Assembly: GCF_900549175.1 (NCBI RefSeq)
Contig: NZ_URNN01000087.1
Location: 1 to 14,540, forward strand
Reading direction: 5' to 3'
Source: an uncultured Prevotella sp.
GTDB lineage: Bacteria > Bacteroidota > Bacteroidia > Bacteroidales > Bacteroidaceae
DNA: 14,540 bases
The translations under genes and the position numbers were made by a program. Positions 7,781 through 14,540 of this stretch are shown in pieces (position 1 is the stretch's first letter; every line of letters begins with the position of its first letter). The notes below the pieces were generated by a model that was not told where the DNA came from, did not search any database, and saw only the letters and a list, made by a program, of their open reading frames with translations.

Positions 7781-9151
7781 TTACATCAGGTTCAGATAGC
7801 GCAGGATATCGTTCATGTTGGCCAGCACCATGAGCAGAATCAGTATGCCGAAACCTACGTATTCGGCATATACCATGAAGTTTTCGCTCGGCTTGCGGCG
7901 CGTGATCATTTCGTATAGCAGGAAGAGCACATGCCCGCCGTCGAGTGCAGGGATGGGCAGTATGTTCATGAAGGCGAGGATGATGCTGAGGAACGCCGTC
8001 ATCTCCCAGAACGCGTACCAGTTCCATGTGGCGGGGAAGAGGTTGGCAATGGTTCCGAAACCGCCCACCGATTTGGCTCCCTCGGCAGAGAACACATACT
8101 TCATGTCGTCAACATATCCCTTCAGCACCCCGCAGCCGTACTTTACGCCGGCAGGGAAACTCGCAAAGAAGCCGTATTCCTTCGTTGTCGGCTTGTAGAG
8201 AGCTGTCCAGTACTTCGGGGCAAAGCCCAACATCAAGTCGGCCGACAGCACCACATTGGCGGTGTCGAGCTGCGTGCCGCGTTCTGTCACAACCGTTGCG
8301 TGGCGCACCTTCATGCTGTCTGCCGGGGTCTTTGCCGCCGTCATCACGTCTTTCAGGCGACCTATGCGGTCCTTGAATTCGTTGTACGAGTCTACGGGCT
8401 TGCCGTTGAAGGCCACAATCCTGTCACCCTTTGCCATGCCCGCCTTTGCCGCCGCCGTGCCTGGCATAACGGTGTCTATCACCGCCGGTATCAGCGGTTC
8501 CATAAATTTCGGGTCGGTCTTCAGCATGCCGAGCAGGTTGATTTCTCCCGGCAGACTTACGCTCATGGCCTTGCCGCCGCGTATGATGTCGGCGCGTGTG
8601 GCTCCCGATATGTCGCGGAACATGTCTATGCCGAACTCCTTGAACTCTCCGTTTTCCGTTCCCACAATGATGTCGCCGTCTCGGAATCCGAGCTCTTTGG
8701 CTTCGCTGTTGAACTTCATTCCGTAGGTCATGTCCTTTGCCGGTATGTACGTGTCGCCCCATGTGAAGAGTAGCATCGAGTAGATGAACAGTGCCAGCAG
8801 GAAGTTGACCAGCACGCCGCCTATCATAACCAGCAGGCGCTGCCATGCCGGTTTGGCACGAAACTCCCACGGTTGCACGGGCTGCTTCATCTGGTCGGTG
8901 TCGAACGATTCGTCAATCATTCCCGCAATCTTGCAGTATCCGCCCAAAGGCAGCCATCCCAGACCGTAGGTGGTGTCGCTGTTTTTCGGCTTGAACTCAA
9001 ACAGGTGGAACCACGGGTCGAAAAAGAGATAGAACTTTTCGACACGTATGCCGAAAATCCGTGCGAAAAAGAAGTGTCCGCCTTCGTGCAGCAGGACCAG
9101 AATAGATATGGCAAGCATGAACTGCAGTGCCTTTATAAGTATTATTTCCAT
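7781..9151 (-). CDS. rseP: RIP metalloprotease (site-2 protease family)
   Basis: This 456-residue inner-membrane zinc protease cuts transmembrane segments of its substrates, classically an anti-sigma factor in the envelope stress response. The HEGGH zinc site (His22, Glu23, His26) lies at the end of the first membrane segment (about 5-28). A second segment with GGVLVNF covers about 106-128. PDZ-like regions follow, the clearest at about 215-265 (VMPGTAAAKAGMAKGDRIVAFNG). The third zinc ligand is in NILPIPALDGG (396-406, Asp404), within the third segment, and a last segment spans about 430-445. Length and motif order are normal for Bacteroidota RseP. The gene starts 18 nt after the dxr stop, an arrangement shared with many bacteria where the two travel together. 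Its substrate here is unknown; no anti-sigma factor gene is present in the window. Confidence 0.96.
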   Translation of the reverse strand: MEIILIKALQFMLAISILVLLHEGGHFFFARIFGIRVEKFYLFFDPWFHLFEFKPKNSDTTYGLGWLPLGGYCKIAGMIDESFDTDQMKQPVQPWEFRAKPAWQRLLVMIGGVLVNFLLALFIYSMLLFTWGDTYIPAKDMTYGMKFNSEAKELGFRDGDIIVGTENGEFKEFGIDMFRDISGATRADIIRGGKAMSVSLPGEINLLGMLKTDPKFMEPLIPAVIDTVMPGTAAAKAGMAKGDRIVAFNGKPVDSYNEFKDRIGRLKDVMTAAKTPADSMKVRHATVVTERGTQLDTANVVLSADLMLGFAPKYWTALYKPTTKEYGFFASFPAGVKYGCGVLKGYVDDMKYVFSAEGAKSVGGFGTIANLFPATWNWYAFWEMTAFLSIILAFMNILPIPALDGGHVLFLLYEMITRRKPSENFMVYAEYVGFGILILLMVLANMNDILRYLNLM

Positions 9152-9169
9152 ATTTCTTGATACATGTGT

Positions 9170-10327
9170 TTATTGTTGTCCCATTATCTCCGCGGCTATG
9201 CGGCGTGCCTCCTTGTCCGTGGCCACATACGTGTCGTACGTAGGTGCGGGGTCAAACGTGGTCTTTTCCATCGTTTTCTCTATTATCTCGCTCATCTGCA
9301 AGAAACCGCAGCGTCCGTCGAGAAATCCGCGGTTTACTATTTCGTTGGCCGCGTTGACAATGCACGGCATGTTGCCGCCGCGGTCGATGGCCTCGAAAGC
9401 CAGTGCCAGACAGCGGAACTTCTCCATGTCGGGCTTGAAGAACTCCAGCGGCTGCGACAGCAGGTCGAGCCGTTCCGACGACAGATGCAGACGCTCGGGA
9501 TATGAGAAGGCATACTGTATGGGCAGACGCATGTCGGGCACACCCAACTGGGCCTTCACCGCACCGTCGCGGAACTGTACCGCACTGTGCACTATCGACT
9601 GCGGATGCACCAGCACCTCTATCTGCCGTGCGTCGACACCGAAGAGCCATTTCGCCTCAATCACCTCGAAGCCCTTGTTCATCATCGTGGCGCTGTCGAT
9701 GGTAATCTTCGCCCCCATCTCCCATGTGGGGTGGTGCAGGGCGTCGGCCTTGGTCACCTTGGCCAGCTGGTCGGTGGTCATGTTGCGGAACGGGCCGCCC
9801 GATGCCGTGAGCAGTATCTTCTCTATCTCGTTGTCGCCCTCGCCCACGATGCTTTGGAAGATGGCGGAGTGCTCGCTGTCTACGGGCAGTATCGGCGTGT
9901 GGTACCGGCTTGCCAGATCCCTTATCAGTTCTCCCGCCACCACCAGTGTCTCCTTGTTGGCCAGACAGATGGTCTTGCGCGCCTTTATGGCGTGTATGGT
10001 CGGCGACAGTCCGGCGAACCCCACCATGGCGGTCAGCACCATGTCTATCGGGCCTGCTTCCACTATCCCGTCTATGGCTTCGGCTCCGGCATACACCTTT
10101 ATGTCCGGCTCACCGGCCAGCAGCTCCTTCAGTCTGTCGTAAAGCGTTACGTTGGCTATCACCACCGCCGCCGGCTTGAACCTCCGTGCCTGTTCGGCCA
10201 GCAGTTCCACCCGGTTGTTGGCCGTCAGGCAGTACACTTCGTACAAGTCGGAGTGCTCCTCTATCACCTGCAGTGCCTGTGTACCTATCGAGCCTGTTGA
10301 GCCGAGTATGGCTATTTGCCTTTTCAT
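9170..10327 (-). CDS. dxr: 1-deoxy-D-xylulose 5-phosphate reductoisomerase
   Basis: This 385-residue enzyme catalyses the first committed step of the MEP (non-mevalonate) isoprenoid pathway, converting DXP to MEP with NADPH and a divalent metal. It is the target of fosmidomycin. The NADPH-binding loop GSTGSIG is at 9-15 and ANKET at 123-127. Metal ligands are Asp150 and Glu152 in PVDSEHSA, and Glu221 in MMNKGFEVIEAKW. HPTWEMG (199-205) and the HPQSIVHS motif are also intact. Length is typical, and all known active-site residues appear present. It is followed after 18 nt by rseP and separated from rimM by 189 nt of AT-rich repeats, so its promoter must lie in or beyond that stretch; no TAnnTTTG box is visible there. 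Confidence 0.97.
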   Translation of the reverse strand: MKRQIAILGSTGSIGTQALQVIEEHSDLYEVYCLTANNRVELLAEQARRFKPAAVVIANVTLYDRLKELLAGEPDIKVYAGAEAIDGIVEAGPIDMVLTAMVGFAGLSPTIHAIKARKTICLANKETLVVAGELIRDLASRYHTPILPVDSEHSAIFQSIVGEGDNEIEKILLTASGGPFRNMTTDQLAKVTKADALHHPTWEMGAKITIDSATMMNKGFEVIEAKWLFGVDARQIEVLVHPQSIVHSAVQFRDGAVKAQLGVPDMRLPIQYAFSYPERLHLSSERLDLLSQPLEFFKPDMEKFRCLALAFEAIDRGGNMPCIVNAANEIVNRGFLDGRCGFLQMSEIIEKTMEKTTFDPAPTYDTYVATDKEARRIAAEIMGQQ

Positions 10328-10516
10328 TTAATTATTTATTATTTATTATTTTTTATTTTTTATTTTTTATTTCCTCTCTTCTTCCTTTCTCATTCCTCCC
10401 TCTTCATTATTTCTTCTTTAATTCCTCCTTCTTCCCTATCAATTACTAACTACTAATTACTAATTAATAAATACTAATTACTAAATACTAAATACTAATT
10501 AATAAATACTAAATAT
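10328..10516. repeat. AT-rich low-complexity spacer between rimM and dxr
   Basis: Read on the minus strand, the spacer has three parts: TTAGTAATTAGTATTTAGTA-like units right after the rimM stop; a purine-rich middle of GAAGGAGGAA-like sequence; and AAATAATAAATAATAAA-like units up to the dxr start. No ORF, tRNA or strong hairpin is seen. The middle GGAGG and GAGGGAGG stretches are too far from the dxr ATG to be its ribosome binding site. Confidence 0.75.
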
Positions 10517-11017
10517 TCAGATTCCCTCCGGCAGATTCATCACTATCCGTCTGCCATTGGTGTCAACGCTGTCTATCAAGTCGTCGGCGGCAGGTATCAG
10601 CCTGCCGTCCTCCATTTCGAACAGTGTGTTCACCGTCGAGTCATCCACGCCGGCTATGCGTCCTTCACACTGCCCGCTGCGTGCGTTGACAATTTCGTAG
10701 CCCGTTATTGCAGCCCACGACGGGGCTTCGCCGTTGTTTTCGGCGATGGCTCTCGGGAAGAAGACCTCGCAGCCCGTCAGTTCCGCCGCACGCTCCTGGG
10801 TGTCGGTGTCGCAGAACTTGACAAGTGCCGTCTCTTCGCTGCGGAACCGGTATTCCTCGATAAAGAATGGCACCATAATGCCGTCTATCCGCAGCACGAG
10901 ATAGTCGCAGTCGGTGCGGTCGAAAATATCGTCGGCAAAATGAAACGACACTTCACCCTTCACGCCGTGAGGCTTGCCCAGTTTGCCTATCTTGTAGACA
11001 TCTTCGGTTCTTATCAT
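10517..11017 (-). CDS. rimM: Ribosome maturation factor RimM
   Basis: This 166-residue protein assists late 30S subunit assembly, where it binds S19 and helps maturation of the 16S rRNA 3' domain. The N-terminal RimM domain begins with KIGKLGKPHGVKGEV (about 9-23), the family signature. The C-terminal PRC-barrel domain covers about 95-166 and ends in the usual LIPAADDLI...MNLPEGI pattern. Length is normal. The ATG overlaps the murA stop codon (ATGA), so translation is probably coupled to murA. The stop codon directly joins the AT-rich repeat spacer. Confidence 0.95.
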   Translation of the reverse strand: MIRTEDVYKIGKLGKPHGVKGEVSFHFADDIFDRTDCDYLVLRIDGIMVPFFIEEYRFRSEETALVKFCDTDTQERAAELTGCEVFFPRAIAENNGEAPSWAAITGYEIVNARSGQCEGRIAGVDDSTVNTLFEMEDGRLIPAADDLIDSVDTNGRRIVMNLPEGI

Positions 11018-12324
11018 CTGTTTTCTCTGTATATCTTTGCTCCGAGCATGCCGAGCCGTCTCTCTATGTCTTCATAGCCGCGGTCTATCTGCTCAATGTT
11101 GTCAATCCGGCTTGTACCCTTCGCGCTCATGGCCGCTATCAGCAGGGCGATGCCCGCGCGTATGTCGGGACTGGCCATGCGTCCGGCCCTGAGGCGTATC
11201 TTGCGGTCGTGACCCACCACCACGGCCCTGTGCGGGTCGCACAGTATTATCTGTGCCCCCATGTCTATCAGCTTGTCTACGAAGAACAGCCGGCTCTCGA
11301 ACATCTTCTGGTGGAAGAGCACGCTGCCCCGCGCCTGTGTGGCCACCGTGATGAGCACCGACAGCAGGTCGGGGGTCAGTCCGGGCCAGGGGGCGTCGGA
11401 CAGTGTCATGATGGTTCCGTCGATGAACGAGTCTATCTGATAGTGGTCCTGCCGCGGTATGATGATGTCATCACCGTCTATGTCTATTTTCACGCCAAGT
11501 CGGCGGAACGCGTCGGGGATGATGCCGAGATTTCTCACCGACACGTCCTTCACCCTCACGCCGTGGCCGGCCATGGCGGCCATGCCGATGAACGAGCCCA
11601 CCTCAATCATGTCGGGCAGTATGCGGTGGTCGGCACCGTGCAGCCCCTTCACGCCCACGATGGTTAGCAGGTTCGACGCGATGCCGCTTATCTGCGCCCC
11701 CATGCGGTTGAGCAGATGGCACAGTTGCTGTATGTACGGTTCGCAGGCCGCGTTGTATATCGTCGTGGTGCCTTCGGCCATGACGGCGGCCATGATGATA
11801 TTGGCCGTACCCGTCACCGACGCTTCGTCAAGCAGCATGTAGCAGCCTTTCAGCCGTTTGGCCTCTATCTCGTAGACGTCGCGTCCTGTGACATGACGGA
11901 ATTCGGCTCCCAGATACTTGAATCCCAAGAAGTGGGTGTCGAGCCTCCGGCGGCCTATCTTGTCGCCGCCCGGCTTCGTTATCACAGCCTTGCCGAAGCG
12001 TGCCAGCAACGGCCCGATCATGAGCACCGACCCGCGCAGCGAGGCGCATTTCTTCACGAAACCGTCGCTCTCGAGGTAGTCGAGGTTTATGTCGTCGGCA
12101 CGCAGCACGAGCTTGCCCGGTGCCGGCCGGCTTACCTTCACCCCTATGTCTTCGAGCAGCAGTATGAGGTTGTTTACGTCAAGAATGTCGGGAACGTTGC
12201 TTATGTGCACGTCCTCGTCTGTCAGCAGCGCCGCGCAGATTATCTGCAGCGCCTCGTTTTTGGCCCCTTGCGGCGTGATGGTTCCGTTAAGCGGGTGCCC
12301 GCCTTCTATGATGAATGACGACAT
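11014..12324 (-). CDS. murA: UDP-N-acetylglucosamine 1-carboxyvinyltransferase, Asp-type
   Basis: This 436-residue cytoplasmic enzyme transfers enolpyruvate from PEP to UDP-GlcNAc, the first committed step of peptidoglycan synthesis. The start at 12324 (MSSFIIEGG) is preferred: the longer frame to 12372 would overlap the DUF4290 gene and add a basic, non-family N-terminus. Lys22-Asn23 (QGAKNE) and the LRGSVLMIGPLLARFG block are conserved. In the active-site loop, where Escherichia coli MurA has PGGCAIG with catalytic Cys115, this protein has PGGDKIG with Asp121. The same Cys-to-Asp change occurs in Mycobacterium and Chlamydia MurA, which stay active but are not alkylated by fosfomycin. The rest of the fold looks complete, so I infer a functional but fosfomycin-insensitive enzyme. 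It sits 7 nt after the DUF4290 gene and overlaps rimM by 4 nt. Confidence 0.96.
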   Translation of the reverse strand: MSSFIIEGGHPLNGTITPQGAKNEALQIICAALLTDEDVHISNVPDILDVNNLILLLEDIGVKVSRPAPGKLVLRADDINLDYLESDGFVKKCASLRGSVLMIGPLLARFGKAVITKPGGDKIGRRRLDTHFLGFKYLGAEFRHVTGRDVYEIEAKRLKGCYMLLDEASVTGTANIIMAAVMAEGTTTIYNAACEPYIQQLCHLLNRMGAQISGIASNLLTIVGVKGLHGADHRILPDMIEVGSFIGMAAMAGHGVRVKDVSVRNLGIIPDAFRRLGVKIDIDGDDIIIPRQDHYQIDSFIDGTIMTLSDAPWPGLTPDLLSVLITVATQARGSVLFHQKMFESRLFFVDKLIDMGAQIILCDPHRAVVVGHDRKIRLRAGRMASPDIRAGIALLIAAMSAKGTSRIDNIEQIDRGYEDIERRLGMLGAKIYRENR

Positions 12325-12331
12325 GGTGTCT

Positions 12332-12943
12332 TTATTTTCTTTTTTTCTTTCTCTGCATGTCACCCATGTCACCCTGCATCATGATGTTGTCAAAGCGGAA
12401 GGTGTTCAGGTCGAGCTTGATCTTGCCGTCGGTGTAGTATTCCAAGTCGGAAGCCACCCGCTCGTCATCCATCGACCCGTGTCCCCATGTGGCCAGGTCA
12501 CGCTTCATCTGGTTGGCGACGATGCGCGTAAGCTCGTCACGCTCTTCACATTCGGGCATCTCCTTCAGGCGGCAGAACATCTGCTCCATCAGATGGCCGT
12601 AGTGGCGCAGATGCACTTTGTCTCCTTTGCCGGGCAGTTTCATCGGCTCCGGCTTTGTCGTTATCTTTTCCGCTTCCGACATGTCGTAGGGCCACTCGAT
12701 GTCGAGCTGCTTGTGGCTCATCAGATACAGATGGTCCCAGAGGGTGTGCTCGAAGTCTTCACTCTCGTTCTGTTGGGTTACTTTCGTTCCCATCATTCTC
12801 ACTATGCTCTCGGCGCAACTCTGCCTTTCTTCTCTCGTTGGCAGTGTCACGGCGTAGTCCACCATCTTCTGTATCTCGCGCCCGTATTCCGGCATCATAA
12901 GCGGCTCGCGCTGGGTGTTGTAGTCTAATCCTGTTATTTCCAT
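12332..12943 (-). CDS. DUF4290 family protein
   Basis: This 203-residue protein of unknown function belongs to DUF4290, a family found in Bacteroidota and commonly located beside murA. The start at 12943 gives MEITGLDYNTQREPLMMPEYGREIQKMV, which is the characteristic beginning; the frame continues open to 13135 only through repeat DNA. Other family-like blocks are LWDHLYLMSHKQLDIEWPYD in the middle and the Lys/Arg-rich end (MQRKKKRK). No signal peptide or membrane segment is visible, and the protein is charged and probably helical. Position at the head of the murA-rimM operon suggests a link with envelope or ribosome-related growth functions, but that is inference from context only. No TAnnTTTG box is visible in the 273-nt upstream gap; transcription may come from the tsaB promoter. 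Confidence 0.88.
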   Translation of the reverse strand: MEITGLDYNTQREPLMMPEYGREIQKMVDYAVTLPTREERQSCAESIVRMMGTKVTQQNESEDFEHTLWDHLYLMSHKQLDIEWPYDMSEAEKITTKPEPMKLPGKGDKVHLRHYGHLMEQMFCRLKEMPECEERDELTRIVANQMKRDLATWGHGSMDDERVASDLEYYTDGKIKLDLNTFRFDNIMMQGDMGDMQRKKKRK

Positions 12944-12957
12944 AAATATGTTTTTTT

Positions 12958-13022
12958 GGGAGGAGTCTTTTAGGAGCTTTTTAGGAGTTAAGGAGTTAAA
13001 GGGAGTTAAGGAGTTAAGCCAA
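12958..13022. repeat. GGAGTTAA-type tandem repeat
   Basis: Units of TTAGGAG and GGAGTTAA run directly upstream of the DUF4290 gene. On the minus strand this reads as TTAACTCC units after TTTGGC, almost the same as the array at 19-66 but inverted. It lies in the untranslated leader of the DUF4290-murA-rimM unit if that is transcribed from further upstream. Confidence 0.8.
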
Positions 13023-13083
13023 ATGCTTTTTTCCTGTTCGCCTTTCATCCTTTTTTTCCACTTTCTTCCCCCTTTTTCTTCCG

Positions 13084-13174
13084 TTGTAGGGACATAGTCT
13101 TGTCTTTGTCCGCCAATTAATTGACCGGTCAACATTGTTCTGATGCGGTCAAAAACAAGATTATGACCCTACAA
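13084..13174. mobile_element. MITE-like inverted-repeat element
   Basis: Terminal arms of 30 bp (13084-13113 and 13145-13174) match as inverted copies at 26 of 30 positions, both beginning TTGTAGGG and ending at CCGC. The 31-bp centre contains the perfect 12-bp palindrome TTGACCGGTCAA at 13121-13132. There is no coding capacity. Size, terminal inverted repeats and the intergenic site fit a miniature element or REP-like palindrome. No clear target-site duplication was found. Confidence 0.65.
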
Positions 13175-13203
13175 TGTCTCACGTTCCTTCGTCAACTCGG
13201 CAT

Positions 13204-13226
13204 CCCCCTTGGGGGATTATAGGGGG
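13204..13226. repeat. Palindromic C5-TT-G5 element at the end of tsaB
   Basis: On the plus strand it reads five C, TT, five G, ATTATA, five G. It is a shorter copy of the element inside gltB, in the same orientation. The tsaB stop codon (TAA, 13219-13217) lies within it. The tsaB frame enters in the same phase as in gltB: Pro-Leu, then a stop where gltB has Asn. Confidence 0.75.
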
Positions 13227-13909
13227 CTCTTTTTCTTCGTTGCAACAAAATCCTTCAGATAGAACGGCACGAAATATGCCACGTCCTCAAATTTCCCTTC
13301 CGCCATGCGTTTCTCTGCCAGCGGCTGCATCCACCGTGCCAGCGGCTCTACATTTTCTATCAGGCGGGCGTTGGGGTGGTTGATGGTTTCCATGCACTTG
13401 GCGGCTCCGTTGCCGAAGAAATAGACCGGGTGGCTGTCAAGCAGTTCGCGGTAGGTGTCTCCGTCGACGATGTCGGCACGTATGTCCCTCACCGGGTGCA
13501 GCGCCCTGTCGTACACCGCAGCATACACCTCCATGCGGCGTGCGTCGAGCATGGGGCAGAGCAGGGCGTCCTCTTCCTGTATGTCGTGGCCTAACAGTAC
13601 CGGCACACACAGCAGTTCTGTTGTGGGCACGGCCAGCAGTTTCAGGCCGCGGCCGTAGCACACGCCCTTGGCCATCGACACGCCGATGCGCAGGCCTGTA
13701 TACGACCCCGGGCCGCAGCTCACTGCCACGGCGTCCAATGGTATATGGCGGTCGTCGGCAAAGCTTATGGCTTCGTCTACATACACGCCCAGCTTCACTG
13801 CGTGATTGGGGCCTTCATGGTCTTCTTTGTTGAATATACAATCTCCGTCCTGGCTCAATGCCACGGAGCAAACGTTGGTGCTCGTTTCAATGTGTAGTAT
13901 GCACGACAT
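13217..13909 (-). CDS. tsaB: tRNA threonylcarbamoyladenosine biosynthesis protein TsaB
   Basis: This 230-residue protein is the ASKHA-fold partner that binds TsaD and TsaE to form the complex making N6-threonylcarbamoyladenosine at position 37 of ANN-decoding tRNAs. The N-terminal ILHIETSTNVCSVAL (4-18) is the phosphate-1-like motif. The segment LDAVAVSCGPGSYTGLRIGV (58-77) is the TsaB signature with its Gly-rich turn. The protein lacks the HxxxH metal site of TsaD, as expected. The C-terminal YFVPFYLKDFVATKKK is typical; the last residues, SPL, and the stop come mostly from a palindromic repeat. Without the stop, the frame would run 15 codons more. The ATG at 13909 gives a family-like start. 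It is the first gene after a TAnnTTTG box and is separated from DUF4290 by 273 nt of repeats. Confidence 0.95.
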   Translation of the reverse strand: MSCILHIETSTNVCSVALSQDGDCIFNKEDHEGPNHAVKLGVYVDEAISFADDRHIPLDAVAVSCGPGSYTGLRIGVSMAKGVCYGRGLKLLAVPTTELLCVPVLLGHDIQEEDALLCPMLDARRMEVYAAVYDRALHPVRDIRADIVDGDTYRELLDSHPVYFFGNGAAKCMETINHPNARLIENVEPLARWMQPLAEKRMAEGKFEDVAYFVPFYLKDFVATKKKSPL

Positions 13910-13962
13910 AGCTTTTTTTATTGTATATATATTAAAATATGTACTTCAATTCCAATAAGGTG

Positions 13963-13970
13963 CAAAAATA
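13963..13970 (-). promoter_or_regulatory. Candidate tsaB promoter, -7 box
   Basis: On the minus strand this is TATTTTTG, a full match to TAnnTTTG, 53 nt upstream of the tsaB ATG. The nearest TTTTG that could serve as -33 is only 14 nt upstream, shorter than usual, so the assignment is tentative. Confidence 0.4.
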
Positions 13971-14082
13971 CAGATTTTTTCTGGCAAAACGATGTGTTTA
14001 CATGTTTTTTTAACATTTCATCTAAAAAAATATTTCCGTTTGTCGACATGAATACGTATTTAATAATTAAGTCGTAACAATT

Positions 14083-14383
14083 AGTTTATACATTGAACAC
14101 AGAGGCACAGAGAACTTTTAAACGCAAAGACGCTGAGGCGCAAAGGATTTTTTTTGAACACAGAGGCATGGAGGCACAGAGCTTTTAAACGCAAAGACGC
14201 TGAGGCGCAAAGGATTTTTTTTTGAATACAGAGGCACAGAGACACAGAGAATAATTAAAACCTTTGCGTCTCAGCGTCTTTGCGTTTAAAAGTTCTCTGT
14301 GTCTTTGCGTTTAAAAGTTCTCTGTGTCTTTGCGTTTAAAATATCCTCTGTGTCTCTGTGCCTCCGTGTTCAATGTATAAACT
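14083..14383. mobile_element. Composite ACGCAAAGACGC repeat element with terminal inverted repeats
   Basis: This 301-bp block begins AGTTTATACATTGAACAC and ends with its inverted counterpart, GTGTTCAATGTATAAACT. Inside, the left half holds tandem units of about 60-68 bp (from about 14095 and 14155, plus a partial third from about 14223), each combining an ACAGAGGCACAGAG block with an AAACGCAAAGACGCTGAGGC block. The right half carries the inverse blocks with shorter, different spacing. No transposase or credible ORF is present. The unit family is the same as at 7582-7754. I would class it as a non-autonomous, hairpin-forming intergenic repeat that has grown by internal duplication. Confidence 0.8.
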
Positions 14384-14540
14384 TTCTGTCATGATAATTC
14401 TTAAAATTTAACATTTCTTTTTTCTCGAAATAGAATGGCGAAAACGCCTTTCCGACCTTGTTGTCACACCGTTTTTGTGTCCCATGTTTGCCTTTAGGGC
14501 CTCCTTACACTCCGTTTACGGCGTACTTGCGTTGCGGTTA
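14384..14540. other. Unassigned window end
   Basis: I see no supported gene here. A 20-codon plus-strand frame starting at 14434 (MAKTPFRPCCHTVF) and a few short minus-strand frames exist, but none resembles a known protein and the region is cut by the window edge. Confidence 0.5.

Noticed and set aside
7931..8773. Plus-strand open frame of 280 codons opposite rseP, with similar long plus-strand frames opposite gltD, gltB and dxr
   Set aside because: They lie antisense to clearly recognised genes, lack family-like motifs, and arise from the GC-rich codon pattern of the real genes.
11014..12372. murA starting at 12372
   Set aside because: The extra 16 residues overlap the DUF4290 coding end and do not resemble MurA; the ATG at 12324 gives the normal start.
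12332..13135. DUF4290 gene starting at 13135 (267 residues)
   Set aside because: The extra 64 residues are translated from TTAACTCC repeats and the MITE-like element; the family N-terminus begins at 12943.
14095..14340. Regularly repeated units that might be a CRISPR array
   Set aside because: The units are direct and inverted copies of the same sequence with no unique spacers of constant length, and no cas gene is present.

Overview
The window looks like chromosomal DNA of a Bacteroidota bacterium, most likely a Prevotella-like member of the Bacteroidales. The evidence is threefold: Bacteroidota-restricted proteins (DUF4290 next to murA, and a DUF6169-like protein), promoter boxes of the TAnnTTTG type upstream of three transcription units, and weak Shine-Dalgarno signals with many short repeat families between genes. 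The genus is inferred; no rRNA gene is present. Every gene I could support lies on the minus strand, so transcription runs from high to low coordinates.

Layout in the direction of transcription. (1) 14540-13910 is non-coding: an unassigned end, a 301-bp composite inverted-repeat element (14083-14383) and the tsaB promoter. (2) tsaB (13909-13217) encodes a tRNA t6A synthesis protein. (3) After a repeat-filled gap come the DUF4290 gene, murA and rimM (12943-10517), packed as an operon with a 7-nt gap and then an ATGA overlap. (4) After 189 nt of AT-rich repeats come dxr and rseP (10327-7781), 18 nt apart. (5) After a palindromic repeat come a 40-residue ORF and a DUF6169-like gene (7499-6883), ATGA-coupled, AT-rich compared with everything around them and with their own promoter. 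(6) After a 552-nt gap holding a large symmetrical hairpin array come gltB and gltD (6330-146), the two subunits of glutamate synthase.

The recognised genes are core housekeeping functions: tRNA modification, peptidoglycan precursor synthesis, ribosome maturation, isoprenoid precursor synthesis, intramembrane proteolysis and ammonia assimilation. The small ORF/DUF6169 pair is the only accessory cargo.

The most unusual content is repetitive DNA. At least seven repeat families occupy the gaps. One 23-25 bp palindromic element (C5-6 TT G5-6 ... G5-6) also entered genes: once inside gltB, where it adds residues in frame, and once at the end of tsaB, where it supplies the stop codon in the same reading frame. 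A second, 48-residue low-complexity stretch in gltB resembles intergenic repeat DNA kept in frame. MurA has Asp in place of the usual catalytic Cys, which predicts target-based fosfomycin insensitivity. I did not find a complete new defence or mobile system; the two-gene DUF6169 module and the repeat elements are the best candidates for follow-up.
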